Positions 1-11,769 of a DNA stretch of 64,000 nucleotides are shown here, piece after piece. The DNA is from Anagrus nilaparvatae (Eukaryota > Arthropoda > Insecta > Hymenoptera > Mymaridae), in contig JAKSXM010000266.1 in the NCBI GenBank assembly GCA_022575985.1, positions 1 to 64,000 of the forward strand, in the 5' to 3' direction. A model generated the notes under the pieces. It did no database searches, was not told where the DNA came from, and saw nothing but the letters and a program-made list of their open reading frames with translations. A program made the position numbers and the translations under genes. The stretch's first letter is position 1. Each line of letters begins with the position of its first letter.

Positions 1-95
1 CCTTCGCGCAGTGGTCGGGGAATGCGTATTTTCTGGCTGTTAACAAGAAAAAGATATCTTTTAATAGAGTGTGAATTTTGCTAGATTTCAATCAA

Positions 96-1168
96 ATGAG
101 TCCTAAAAAAACGCCGTATGACCCTCCTGAAGCAAATGCAACTGTAGGCGGTCTAGAAACTGTAAATAATTTTGGTGAGATCAATTCTATTAAATACAAA
201 AACATTGGATTTTATTTTCTTTGTTTTTTTTATATTTTAGAGGAAATCCCCAAAGAATATTTGAGCCCAAGTGACCCTTCTGGTGCGAAGATTATTATAA
301 AAGATATTATAGCCCCAAATGTAAATGATGGTAAGATCACAAAGTTTATAATTAGACATTATAACCTCTAAACAGCTTTTAATTATACTATTATACTTAT
401 TTAATGATTTTTTAATCAGCTCCTTCTCATACAAATCAACAACCAACTATGATTCAGCCAAGGACTTCACCAAATGGTTGTATCAAGAAAAGGTATGTAA
501 TAAGAAGACACTTGGAACCTAGAGTTGCCGAATCCCACCCCGACCTATTTCATAAGTCTGAAAATATGATATTCTACGTGGGAGATCCTAAGGATCACGA
601 ACCAGGCTCTGTTATTATAATTTTTGTTATTAATTGTTATATTGTTATTCGTTGTACATTGAATATCTTTTGCTTTGCAGACATATATAGGTTTGAATTT
701 TAAAATACCCAGTTTGAAATGGCAATCGATGCTACTCAAAAGTATCAGAAAGTTTTTTACAACACTGGTCAACGAAATATGGCCGCGTGAAATATTAAAA
801 TCAAGGTGTCTCAGTCCAGGTGATTCGACCGCTCCTATAGATAACCTTAAAAGAGCGTCACTAGAAAAGATGCATCTTCTTTTTAGTAAGTTAATACAAA
901 TAAACATTAAAATTTTGTCTGCATTTTAAAAAAATAGTATACCCGTCAATATTTAAACATCTAAAATTTTTTTTCAGACCTTACTTCTAAGGAAATTGAC
1001 CGAAGGATACAAGGAGGATTTTTACAAGAGGATGCAAAATACAGTTTGTTAGAGAAGTGCCATAAAAGCTTAAGAGACAAAATACAAGCCTCAAGAAAGC
1101 AGCGAAAGCCTTCTGCTGCAAGAACCTTGAATTTTGAAACGAGGGATTCAGATTCAGATTTAGATTAA
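96..1168 (+). CDS. BEN-domain-like protein, five exons, apparently intact
   Basis: Proposed exons are 96-174, 241-330, 420-610, 681-885 and 978-1168. Introns begin GT and end AG, splice phases agree at every junction, and the summed length is 756 nt, giving 251 codons plus a TAA stop. Most donors are good (GTGAGA, GTAAGA, GTAAGT); the third (GTTATT) is weak. The C-terminal half, roughly residues 120-225, has the BEN-like layout: an IG motif, a hydrophobic helix with paired Leu, NEIWPREIL, then a basic helix ending in EKCHKSLRDKI. The tail is basic and then acidic (DSDSDLD). BEN proteins of insects bind DNA and act in transcription or chromatin control; that role is inferred from the family. 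The ATG at 96 follows an in-frame stop at 75-77, but an upstream exon cannot be excluded because the window starts here. Confidence 0.6.
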
Positions 1169-2052
1169 ATAATTATAAATGTATTATGATACAAATATAC
1201 CGGCTGGAGCGCAATTACCGCGGATATTTACATTGCTATAGTATATATTATCAAAGCAATATAAATAACCACGACAATTGCGTTTCACCCGGTATATAAA
1301 TTTATAAATATAAAAAAATAGTATATAGTATAAATGTAAAAAAGTAATGTATAAATATATATAAATGTATATATAAATGTATAAATGTATATAATATATA
1401 TATATAAATGTAGTAAAATGTAAAAAAGTTAAAAAAAAAAAAATTGAATATTAAAAAGTAATATGTAAATCGACTATACTTATATCTATATCTAATCTAT
1501 ACTCAGATCGCCAATCTATTAATGTATATTATAAATATTATTATATATATTATAATAGGCATAATTGTTTATAATACACATATTTTATTAATCGATTATT
1601 ATTACACATATCCTTTATTAATGTACAAACATTCATTTAGCTACTGCTGCATATAAAATATTTTTTAAAATCAAATGTAAAAAAGTTAAAAAAAAAAAAT
1701 TTAATGTTAAAAAGTAATGTATAAATCGTCTATACGTTAATCTTATAAAATAATAAATAGGCATTTTTTTTCTGTTAAACAGAGAAACAAAATTTATTTT
1801 TTTCTTATTATTATTATTATTATAGCAACATAATATGTCCTTTAATGTACAAACGTATATTTACCTACTGCTGCATATTAAATATTTTTTAAAAAATAAA
1901 AACATCCTAGTTGAAATTATTAAATAACCCGCTATATACTATATGAGCGATAATAAAATGTATACATCAGATGATAATTTTGTTCACAAGCACATATTAT
2001 ACAGAGGGCGTCTTTGAACGCACTCGGAATCTCTATACATAATACAAGTTTT
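1169..2052. other. AT-rich intergenic DNA with a local direct repeat
   Basis: No gene is visible. Low-complexity ATA/TAT tracts dominate. A module with GTAAAAAAGTTAAAAAAAAA followed by AAAAGTAAT and TCGNCTATAC occurs at about 1417-1485 and again at about 1672-1735. A second pair (TACTGCTGCATA plus an AAATATTTTTTAAAA stretch) is at about 1641 and 1866, so the segment looks like two diverged copies of one ~230-250 bp unit. Confidence 0.5.
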
Positions 2053-2060
2053 CTACTTAC

Positions 2061-2301
2061 CTTTTTTATCGACATTTACATCATTTACGACGTTGTTTTT
2101 TCGGCCAAAAGGTGGCAAACGTTTACGACGACTCTTCAGTAAGGCAATGATGGTAACCTCTGCCTTAGACGGTCGGTTGGACCTTGTTAACGGGCTTCTT
2201 ATATATGGACCAAGGGGTCGACTTATCGCTTGCGGGAGCGACTTGTGGTAGTTGCCATCTGTGTCCTCACACGTTGTATTTAGGGTCGTATATAATATCA
2301 T
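2061..2301 (-). CDS. Candidate coding exon of an unrecognised protein
   Basis: An 80-codon minus-strand open stretch starts at an ATG (2301) and ends in KKG directly before a strong donor, GGTAAGTAG (read downward from 2061). The block is clearly richer in GC than its surroundings. The peptide is basic in its second half (KSRRKRLPPFGRKN) and resembles no family I recognise. If real it is the first coding exon of a minus-strand gene whose other exons would lie at lower coordinates, over or beyond the BEN-like gene. No partner exon was found, so this could be a relic of an older insertion. Confidence 0.3.
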
Positions 2302-2877
2302 TTATCATATTGTAAACGATGTTGTATTTCACGTTGTATTTTTTTCCCGGGAGTTTTGAAATATTCTTTCTAGCGAATGAATAGAAATCCAAGTAAGTAA
2401 AAAATGACTTCTAATTAAAGAAAATCAATTTAAATTTTTTAACCAAACGAGAGTCAAATTGATAATAATTTACCCGACGAATTTTCGGTATATGTGAATT
2501 TCTACGAGAAAGTACTATTTATGAGCACCAAAAATGAAGAAAAAAAAATTTATGAGGCCGCGACTGCCACCATGATTTTCTGGTAGTTTGAAGCCTATAG
2601 AATGCAAAAAAAAGCGTGAAAACGAAATCGGCATTGGATGCCAAAAAGATTTTGCCACTTTTATGTCAAAAACCGTGTTTTTCGTATCTGATCTATCCCA
2701 AATTTTCAAAATAAATTTTTAGGTAAATAAAATAGGTAAAAAATCTGATTGCCAGGGAAAAATCACTCCAGAAGAAAAAAAATTTTTCTTTTTTCCGATG
2801 AAATTTAGCCAAGTTGTCGTCAATTTAAGATTTCACTCAAAGTTTCAAAAAAGATTGAAGTTGTATATTGAAAAATG

Positions 2878-3604
2878 CCTGTTTCTGAACTTTAAACATG
2901 CATTACTCGCTTGATGTTCATCATAAAATGATAAATTTTTTTTTAAATCGATGCATTTTTCCCTGGAAATTCATTTCTTCAAGACAAAAATCATGTTTAT
3001 GTACCAAATTTCAAATTTTAGGTCAAAAGCCTTTGAAAACTGTAAGTAGAAAAATTTATTTAACACAATATTTGACCTAAAAATTGAAATTTGGTCAATA
3101 AAAATGATTTCTTTCTTAAAGATGTAAATACTCAGGGAAAAATTAATTGATTTAAAAAAAAAAATTATTATTTTACAATGAAAATCAAGCGAATAATGCA
3201 TATTATTGCTGAATTTTGTCTTAAAAATGATTGAAATAATATTGAAATATGCCTGTTTTTGAACTTAAAATATGCATTACTAGCTTGATTTTCATCGTAA
3301 AGTAATAAATTTTTTTTTAAAATCAATTGATTTTTTTCCTTAGTGTTCATTTCTTCAAGAAAAAAATCATTTTTATTGACCAAATTTCAATTTTTAGGTA
3401 AAAAACTGTGTTAAGTAAATTTTGCTACTTAAAGTTTTCAAAGGCTTTTGACCTAAAAATTTGTAATTCGGTACATAAAAATGTTTTTTTTTCATAAAGA
3501 AATGAATTGCCAGGGAAAAATACATCTATTTAAAAAAAAAAAATTATTATTTTACGATGAAAATCAAGCGAGTAATGCATGTTAAAAGTTCAGAAACAGG
3601 CATT
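2878..3604. repeat. Inverted repeat nested in the foldback element
   Basis: CTGTTTCTGAACTTTAAACATGCATTACTCGC at its left end returns inverted near 3565-3604, and an AAAGCCTTTGAAAAC segment near 3030 returns inverted near 3437. Inside lies another inverted pair around the phrases ATTCATTTCTTCAAGA and TTACGATGAAAATCAAGC. The same module therefore occurs at least three times in alternating orientation. Confidence 0.65.
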
Positions 3605-3699
3605 TTTCAATATAGAATTTCAATCTTTTTTAAGACAAATTTGAGTAAAATCTTAAATTGACGATAACTTAGCTAAATTTCATCGGAAAAAGAAAAGTT

Positions 3700-4560
3700 T
3701 TGGTTCCTCATAGAGGAACCATTATGTTAGGTCAAATTTTGTTTTCTGATTTTTTGCCATATAAGCACGTTTTGGGACCCCAGGAAGCTGAAAAATCGGT
3801 TTTTAAAAAAAGTCTGTATGTGTGTGGGTGTGTGTGTGAGTGTGTACGTACGTACGTACGTATGTAATCGCTGATATTTCACAAACATTATGGAATTAAG
3901 ACCTAATTTTTTTTTCAAAAATTTTTTCACCAAAAAAGCTGTACTTTTTTTTTTTAGTTTGGATGTAATACCTCATTTATTTCCATGAAAGTACATTTTC
4001 ACATGATATCTCGAATCGGATACTTAATTTTCTAAAAAATTATTTTCACAAAAAAATACAAAAAATACCAATTTTTTTTTTCTTTTTGGATGTAGTACCT
4101 AATTTATTTCCATGGAAGTACTAGTTTTAGAAATATCGTTTATAGTAATTTTTTGGACCTAATACTTAATTTTTTCAAAATTTTTTTCTCAAAATTTTTG
4201 TCACCAAAAAATACAAAAAACGCCAAAATTTTTTTAATTTTAGGACGTAATACTTAATTTTTTCCTATGAAAGTACGAATATCTAGAATTATCGTTTGTA
4301 AAGGACTTCTTCATCTGATACGTAATTTTAAAAAATTTTTTTTTTCTAAATTTTTTACATAAAATAATTAAAAAAATACCATAATTTTTTTTCTTTTTGG
4401 ACGTAGTACCTCATTTTTTTCAATGAAAGTACTAATATGTAGAATTATCTTTTTAACTGGATATCAACAATCTGATACCTAATTTTTTTTCAAAGTTTTC
4501 TTTTAAAATTTTTTACATAAAAAAATTAGAAAAAAACCATAATTTTTTTTTCTTTATGAC
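3700..4560. repeat. Degenerate tandem array of ~95-120 bp units
   Basis: The array starts with the short palindrome GGTTCCTCATAGAGGAACC. Its units carry GGANGTAGTACCTAATTT, ATGAAAGTACTAATATCTAG and AATTATCGTTT, separated by T-rich spacers. It continues beyond the inserted 1,000 bp element at about 5567-5760 and has a close relative at 33440-35460. A (CA/TG)n plus (CGTA)n microsatellite lies at 3818-3862. No gene is present. Confidence 0.6.
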
Positions 4561-4563
4561 TTA

Positions 4564-5563
4564 CAAGGAGAGTTCAATACATTTGGAACACCGAATTACA
4601 CCAAATGGTTATGGATGAGTTTGTTATGTTGAAAAAACATGCCGACTAACCTCCGTTGCTTCCAATGGGCCTTCTGGGCCTAGAAACGCAGGGCTCAATG
4701 TTATAAAATAGGATTATTTGGTAATTTTCAAAGAAACGCCAAAACCTCGCAAGTTAACCAAAACTCTTCTGGATGGTCTCATTTTTTTGGTTGAAGTATC
4801 ACCTTTCATACGCCGTTAGCCGCAATTTATTATCACTAATTCTCTTATCACTATAGTCAATTAACCAAACGGTCATTTTTAGCTAAAAACGACCAATTTT
4901 TAAAATGCTGCCAAAATTGTAATTTTTGACGAAAATGGGTTTTATAGGTCTGAAAAAATTTGTACAAGCTTCAAATTTCCAAAAATTTTTTGCTCGTCTC
5001 ATTTCCTTGATTCGTTTTTAAGAAATGGCTCTTCAAAATTAGCATTAAAAATGAGATTTTTTAAAAAATCGTAAAATTGGGACTGTGACTTCAAATTATC
5101 ATATCTGGTTAACAAATAATTGCAAAAGGTAAAGTCAAGAAGTTTTGGAAACTTGAAGCTTGTACAAATTTTTTCAGACCTATAAAACCCATTTTCGTCA
5201 GAAATTACAATTTTGGCAGCATTTTAAAAATTGGTCATTTTTAGCTAAAAATTACCGTTTGGTTAATTGGCTATAGTGATAAGAGAATTAGTGGTAATAA
5301 ATTGGGGGTTACGGCGTATGAAAGGTGATACTTAAACCAAAAAAATGAGACCATTCAGAAGAGTTTTGGTTAACTTGCGAGGTTTTGGCGTTTCATTGAA
5401 AATTACCAAAAAATCCTATTTTATAACATTGAGCCCTGCATTTCTAGGCCCAGAAGGCCCATTGGAAGGAACGGAGGTTAGTCGGCATGTTTTTTCAACA
5501 TAACAAACTCATCCATAACCATTTGGTGTAATTCGGTGTTCCAAATGTATTGAACTCCCCTTG
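4564..5563. mobile_element. 1,000 bp foldback element between TTA sites
   Basis: The first bases CAAGGAGAGTTCAATACATT return at the right end as reverse complement with one difference, and the complementarity runs through almost the whole half-length (arms about 450 bp). The element is flanked by TTA at 4561-4563 and TTA at 5564-5566, compatible with a 3 bp target-site duplication. It interrupts the tandem array, so it is younger than the array. No open reading frame is present, so mobility would depend on a transposase supplied elsewhere. A TTA duplication is known for PIF/Harbinger elements, but the tips are not diagnostic and the superfamily is unassigned. Confidence 0.75.
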
Positions 5564-6342
5564 TTAGTACTTAATTTCTTCCTATAAAAGTACGAGTATC
5601 TAAAATTATCGTTTATAAAGGATTCTTCCATCTGATACGTAATTTTTCGAAATTATTTTTCATCAAAATTTTTTACATTAAAAAGTTAAAATATATTATC
5701 TTTTTATTGAGGTAGTGTCTATTTTATTTCTCTGAAAGTATTAATACCTGGAATTATGAGTTTTGAAATTTTTTTGGGTATCAGGCGAAAGTTTATTCAC
5801 TTTTTTTATTAAATTTAGAATATTTGGCACAATTATTCTAATATTTTAATTTTTAATTAGGTAAAATAGAACATTGACAACATTTTGTTATTGCTAATGA
5901 GGAAACATAGTGCCAAATACTTGGCAGCATTTTTTTTTCCTCTGCAGTGATTTTTCCCTGGCAATCAGATTTTTCACCTATTTTTTTAAAATTTTATTTA
6001 CCTTAAAAGTTTTGAAAAAAAATTTGGGGTAGCTCAGATACGAAAAACACGGTTTTTGAAATAAAAGTGGCAAAATCTTTTTGGCATCCATCGGCGATTT
6101 CGTGTTCACGCTTTTTTTGCATTCTATAGGCTTCAAACTACCAGAAAATCATGGTGGCAGTCGCGGCCTCATAAATTTTTTTTTCTTCATTTTTGGTGCT
6201 CATAAAGAGTACTTTCTCGTAGAAATGCACATATCTCTTTATCTATTTGTAGATCAAAAGTGATCTCCGGAGATCTAAAGAGATCTAAATAAATAGAAAA
6301 TTGGCGAAAAAAGGTCTCCGCAGATTACTTTTACTTTTACGT

Positions 6343-7425
6343 TCAGGGTAACTCTGCCTAATACTATTTTTCAACCTACCATCGGAAAAAGGACAAGTTT
6401 TACGGTTCGTCACTCGCAATCGACGGTTATGTAAAAGAAATCGTGTTTAATTTTTTGTTTATTTTACCATACCATGTTAACATTTGACTTTAAATATAAA
6501 AATAGCTTTTCTATCGTTCTTGCTATGTTTTTCTTACATTCTTTATTTTACCTATAATTTAACAAATTCGTTTCATGAAATCCCTTAATTTTAATAGTAT
6601 ATAAATTGAGGAAGAAATTGATTCATTCTTATTTCATGTATTAAATTTGTTTATAAATAATGTCAACAATGATTAATCAACTTATTGAATTATTTAATTA
6701 TTTGAACGTAAAATCTCATTTTTAACTATATAGAAAATCCTCAGAAAGAATGCGCTTTGGATGATGAACTTTTCGAAGAAATAAAGTAAACGAAGACACG
6801 CCTTAATTATTGTTAATACGTTTCTTCAGGTTCCTTAGACCATATAAAGTGATGAATAAGTGAGGAATAGAAAAAATTTTGCTTGCCCCATAGTTTTTTT
6901 GAGTTGTAAAGCCCAGAATCACGTTTTTAAATATATACTTGAACATTCACAAGTGAAAAATATAAATCCATGATTTAAAAAGTAATTATAATGTATAAAA
7001 AAAATTCCAAAATTGGTTAATATTTTTAAATATTGAAAAACGTGATTATGATCCTTGCAACTTTAAAAAAATTATGAGGTGAGGTTTAAGGAATGTGAAG
7101 AAATGCATCAGCAAGGTGCGCCTTCAATTACTTCTTTTTTTCAAAAATTTATCATTTTTTTACACTATTCATAGCACAAAATAGGTATTATATTGCGAAA
7201 ATTAAAATAGGTTTTAGGAAATAAATGAAGCCCTTAAGTAGCATATAGATAAGATATCAATCATATGAATGCTAATTTTATATTTAAAATCAAATGTAAA
7301 CATGATATGGTAAAATAAGCAAAACGATTTCTTTTACATAATCATCGATTGTGAGTTACGCACCGTAAAAGTTGTCCTTTTTCCGATGGTAAGTTGAAAA
7401 ACAGTATAAGGCAAAGATACCCTGA
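6343..7425. mobile_element. Non-autonomous element with ~150 bp terminal inverted repeats
   Basis: The left end TCAGGGTAACTCTGCC and its continuation through CATCGGAAAAAGGACA, TACGGT and ATGTAAAAGAAATCG return inverted at 7270-7425. The middle (about 6490-7270) is AT-rich without an open reading frame. Arms are roughly 85 percent alike by eye. Total length 1,083 bp. Confidence 0.7.
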
Positions 7426-7429
7426 GCGT

Positions 7430-7690
7430 GAGAAAAAGGAGATTTTCCTCTATCCTGAGATATCTCAAAGTTTAGACTGTTAAAAAAGCTAAAAAGCACG
7501 TTTTTTGAATTTTTTAACCTCGAAACGATTTCAAAAATATTTTAGTTTCAAAGTAAAAATTTTTATACCAACCGTGCTCCAACTCTGAAGATATTAATTT
7601 TGGAGTGAAAAATACGTTTGAATTTCCCCCGGTGAACGCGCGGGGGGGGGAGGGAGGTGCTGAGCCTTGGAATCAAAAATTTTTTAATTT
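7430..7690. repeat. Dispersed repeat, inverted copy at 17735-18015
   Basis: The segment runs from an AAAAAGGAGATTTTCCTC stretch through TATCTCAAAGTTTAGACTG to CCCCCGGTGAACG and a G-rich end. It returns as reverse complement at 17735-18015. It is non-coding and may be part of an element whose other parts are not visible. Confidence 0.6.
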
Positions 7691-7699
7691 TTTGAAAAT

Positions 7700-8080
7700 A
7701 ATCTATTTTTTTTCGTCATTCTCGTTTTTTTCGTCATAGGAATTACTTTTAAAAGTTTATTACTTTAATTTTTGAGTTTTTGCAATCATTTTATATAATA
7801 TAAGTAATATCAAAATTTTAGTAATATCATACATTATAATATATTATAATATGTTATATTTTATATTATAATTATATTGTGCTCCATTTGTTTGACTTCC
7901 TTTGCTAATATGTCAATAATAAAATACTAATTTTCTGCTGAAAGATATATTGGAACTTTAACAACGATAATAATAATTAAATATGCGTGGGTCAAAGTTT
8001 TATTGGCTGAAATAGCATACCTACCAAACCGAGTAAATAAATTGTTTTTATATTTAAATTATTTATTGTAAGTTAGAAGC
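7700..8080. other. AT-rich DNA without recognised content
   Basis: Mostly TATAAT-type low complexity around 7795-7880. I see no gene, and no repeat beyond these short tracts. Confidence 0.4.
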
Positions 8081-9190
8081 TGGCCTTTGTGTTTAAAAAT
8101 GGCACCAAGAAATGGTAAAAAAGACTTTGCTCAGGAACCAATTGTAGTTAATCTCAATTTATATCAGGCACCAAAACATGACACCTCCAATATTGACCAG
8201 GCAACAAAAAAGGACAATGTCAATTTAGACCAAATCTTAGTACAACAAAAAGTAAGCCTTGATTTACAAAAATATAACAATTTCCTATTTCATATTTTGA
8301 CTACAAATTTTCTTTCATCATTTTTTTAAGTTGATCATGATAAACCAAAAATAAAAAAAGCGAGAAAGGGTAAATTGTATACCGCTAAAGTAGAAGTAAG
8401 TTTTTATTCAACAAAAATTAAAAAATTATGACAATTTATAATTTTTTTTTTATTAATAGGTTGGTTATAAACAGAAACTGAAAAAAGTTAACCCAAAGGT
8501 CAACCTTAAAAATGTAAGTACTCCCTCTACAATAGTTTCAACAAATTTAACTCAAAAATCATCATTTAAAGTTTCAATATCGTACTTTTTCAATACATTT
8601 TCATGGCACCATAAACTCTTGTTATTTTCATGTTTTTTGTTATGTGTTAAATTATTGTTATAAATATTTTTTAAAACTTTTTATTTAAATTTTTAATGAT
8701 AAGAATGACTTCTCATTTTATTACCATATTTATATAAAATTATTATAGGTATTTTTCATTTTTTATTTTTATGTATCAAATGTATTGATTAATTTTTTTT
8801 TGTATATTTTTTTAGACATTATTGATAAGGCCTATAAACTAAATAGGCGAAACGTCTAATAATAACATCTTTTTTATGACAAACAACTAATTTGTTTCAT
8901 TTATGCCCAGTATTGGTCAATAAAAAATCAATCCTTTTATAAATATTTGTAAATCATGGGCGATGACAATATTCAAATTAATAATTATATTATTTTCATT
9001 ACAAGGTTAATGATGTTAAAGAAAAACAAAAAAAAAAATATCTACGACCCTTCCTCGACTAACAAGAAACGCTACAAAAACATTTATTCATGGTAAGAGT
9101 AAATCTAAGTCAATCAGAATAGGTTGATTTTTAAAACGAATAATGAATTTAAAATTTTATTTAGATGAAAGTATGGTTGTAAAGCCTATA

Positions 9191-10896
9191 CTCCAGTAAA
9201 AATACGGGTTTGCCTGCACTTACGGTTGCGAATATGAGATTTGCTCTAGTATAGGTTTTTTGGGTCGCTGAACACGAAAATCGGGGTCATTTGGCAGAGA
9301 AAATTGCGCATCACCCTTAAATTTGCAAAAACTACCCCCAAAAGGGGGTATTTTTGATGTCATTACCTTCTGAGTTAATAGATTTATCCAAGAATTGGTT
9401 TCTAGGGGTTTTTTGGGTCGCTTATTAAGAATCTTGATCATTTTTTAAGGTAAAATTAATATTTCACCCCTAAATTAGCTAAAACTACCCCCCAAAAGGG
9501 GTGTTTTCGCCATTTTCGCACTTTTTGCGGCCAAATTTGGCTCACAGGGGTTTTTTGGGTTGCTAAATAAGAATCTTGATGATTTTTTAAGGTAACATTA
9601 ATATTTTACCCCTAAATTAGCTAAAACTACCCCCAAAAAGGGGTGTTTTCGCCATTTTCGCACTTTTTGCTGCCAAATTTGGTTCATAAGGGTTTTTTGG
9701 GTCGCTGAAAACGATTTTCATGTTTATTTTAATTAATAATTATTATATCACCCCTAAATTACCGAAAACAACCCCCAAAAGGGGTGTTATTGCTGTTTCT
9801 GCACTTTTTGCGTCAAGATTAGGTCTAAAGAGTTTTTTGGGTCACTGAAAACGATTTTCATGTTTATTTTAATGAATAATTATTATATCACCCCTAAATT
9901 ACCGAAAACAACCCCCAAAAGGGGTGTTTTTGCTGTTTCTGCACTTTTTACGTCAAGAAGAGGTCTAAAGAGTTTTTTGGGTCGCTGAAAACGATTTTCA
10001 TGTTTATTTTAATGAATAATTATTATATCACCCCTAAATTACCGAAAACAACCCCCAAAAGGGGTGTTTTTGCTGTTTCTGCACTTTTTGCGTCAAGATT
10101 AGGTCTAAAGAGTTTTTTGGGTCGCTAAAAACGATTTTCATGTTTATTTTAATGAATAATTATTATATCAGCCCTAAATTACCGAAAACAACCCCCAAAA
10201 GGGGTGTTTTTGCTGTTTCTGGACTTTTTACGTTAAGAAGAGGTCCAAAAGGTTTTTTGGGTCGCTAAAAACGATTTTCATGGATTTTTTAGTGAAAAAT
10301 TAATATTTAACCCTTATTTTAGCTGCAACTACCCCTGTAAGGGGCGTATTTGCTATATTCAAACTTACTGCGTTCAGAATAGGTCCAAGGGGTTTTTTGG
10401 GTCGCTGAAAACGAATTTCATGGATTCTTTAATGAAAAATTAATATTTCACTCTTAAAGTAGGTTAAGCTACTCTCTGAAAAGGATTTTGTTATTTTGGA
10501 ATAATTTTATTTATTAATTTTTTTGTTTGCTTTGCTTTTCCTTTCAAATTTGGCCGCAAAAAGTGCAAAAATGGCGAAAACACCCCTTTTGGGGGGTAGT
10601 TTTAGCTAATTTAGGGGTGAAATATTATTGTTACTTTAAAAAATGATCCAGATTCTTAATTAGCGACCCAAAAAACCCCTAGAAACCAATTCTTGGATAA
10701 ATCTATTAACTCAGAAGGTAATGACATCAAAAATACCCCCTTTTGGGGGTAGTTTTTGCAAATTTAAGGGTGATGCGCAATTTTCTCTGCCAAATGACCC
10801 CGATTTTCGTGTTCAGCGACATAAAAAACCTATACTAGAGCAAATCTCATATTCGCAACCGAAAGTGCAACCCCCCCCCCCGTATTTTTACTGGAG
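9191..10896. mobile_element. 1.7 kb foldback element carrying a satellite, TA target site
   Basis: Tips CTCCAGTAAAAATACGG (left) and its reverse complement (right) are flanked by TA at 9189-9190 and 10897-10898. The outer arms, about 230 bp, are nearly identical, including a TTGGATAAATC stretch and GGTCATTTGGCAGAG. Between the arms are about eight tandem ~140 bp units. A TA duplication is typical of Tc1/mariner-like elements, but no transposase is present and the family is not proven. The open frame across its right arm is a by-product of the repeat. Confidence 0.8.
9407..10406. repeat. Tandem 140-142 bp repeat inside the foldback element
   Basis: GGTTTTTTGGGTCGCT or a close variant recurs at about 9407, 9549, 9691, 9831, 9971, 10111, 10251 and 10391, giving periods of 142 and then a strict 140 bp. 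Each unit also has AACCCCCAAAAGGGG-type palindromic blocks and a TTTCTGCACTTTTT segment. The middle copies are nearly identical, indicating recent expansion or conversion. Confidence 0.85.
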
Positions 10897-11769
10897 TACA
10901 ACAGATAATGAAAATTTAATTAGCTTAACTGACAGTTCCAATCAAGATAATTCTAACACGGGCATAGCTAAAGAACCTATAATTACGGCGAAAAATGGTC
11001 CTCAATATAATAAAAAATCATATGATACTCCAGATAACTTAGATGGTAAGCTATTTCTTTGCACAAAATTCTTGATTTTACGTAAACATAATTTATAGCT
11101 TGGAATCTAAATTATGGACAGTCGGTTGAACACTGTAGGTGATACAGTGGAAGTAAATTTTCTGCAAGAAATTTTTTTAAAAATGTTTTTGTTAATTTTG
11201 ACTAAAACACGTAGCAGATTTTCTCATTAAATCAAATTATTTAATTGTTTTTATAACTTCAAATTTAAGATTAAGTTATAAGTAATTTATAATTAGTTTT
11301 GCTGAAATTAACTAAAGGCCTAGAATGAATTGAAAAATGTCAACTATGCTGACTAAATTACTAAAATTCTCCTGGCTACTAAAGTATGATCTTATTTAAA
11401 TGTCCGTAACCAAGACTTTGCGATTTTTATTGATAGTAAATCAATACCAATCACAAATCATCAAATCCAATCATTATCCAATCTAATAATCTCCAAGGTG
11501 ATCCTCTTCCATATGTAAATTTAGCAAAAAATGAAACTAATCATTTTTCTCAATATCAAGCTCATTTTTCTCAATATCAAGTTTAGCATCAACAAGAACC
11601 CCAGTATATAGTTAATGTAATTTTTTAACTGCATAAAAAAAGAAATTTATTGAATTTTAAAACATGTATTTGCAGCATCAATTTAGAACAAACCAACCAG
11701 GTCCATATTTGCCAGTAACAGTTAGTGAATGTCACCAAAAGATTCTGAAATTACATGAGGTATAATAAT

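Larger units (their letters stand above)
2488..6238. mobile_element. Large foldback element, long terminal inverted repeats
   Basis: The left arm, about 2488-2760, returns as reverse complement at about 5945-6238. Shared landmarks include TTTCTACGAGAAAGTACT at the tip, GAGGCCGCGACTGCCACCAT, CCTATAGAATGC and TTGCCAGGGAAAAATCACT at the inner end. Tips read ATATGTG(A/C)ATTTCTACGAG. No transposase is visible; the interior consists of further inverted and tandem repeats and one separately inserted element. This is a non-autonomous foldback or MITE-like composite. No convincing target-site duplication was found. Confidence 0.75.

Noticed and set aside
10721..11098. 125-codon ORF
   Set aside because: Its first half is the right arm of the foldback element and its second half an exon relic; the fusion is accidental.
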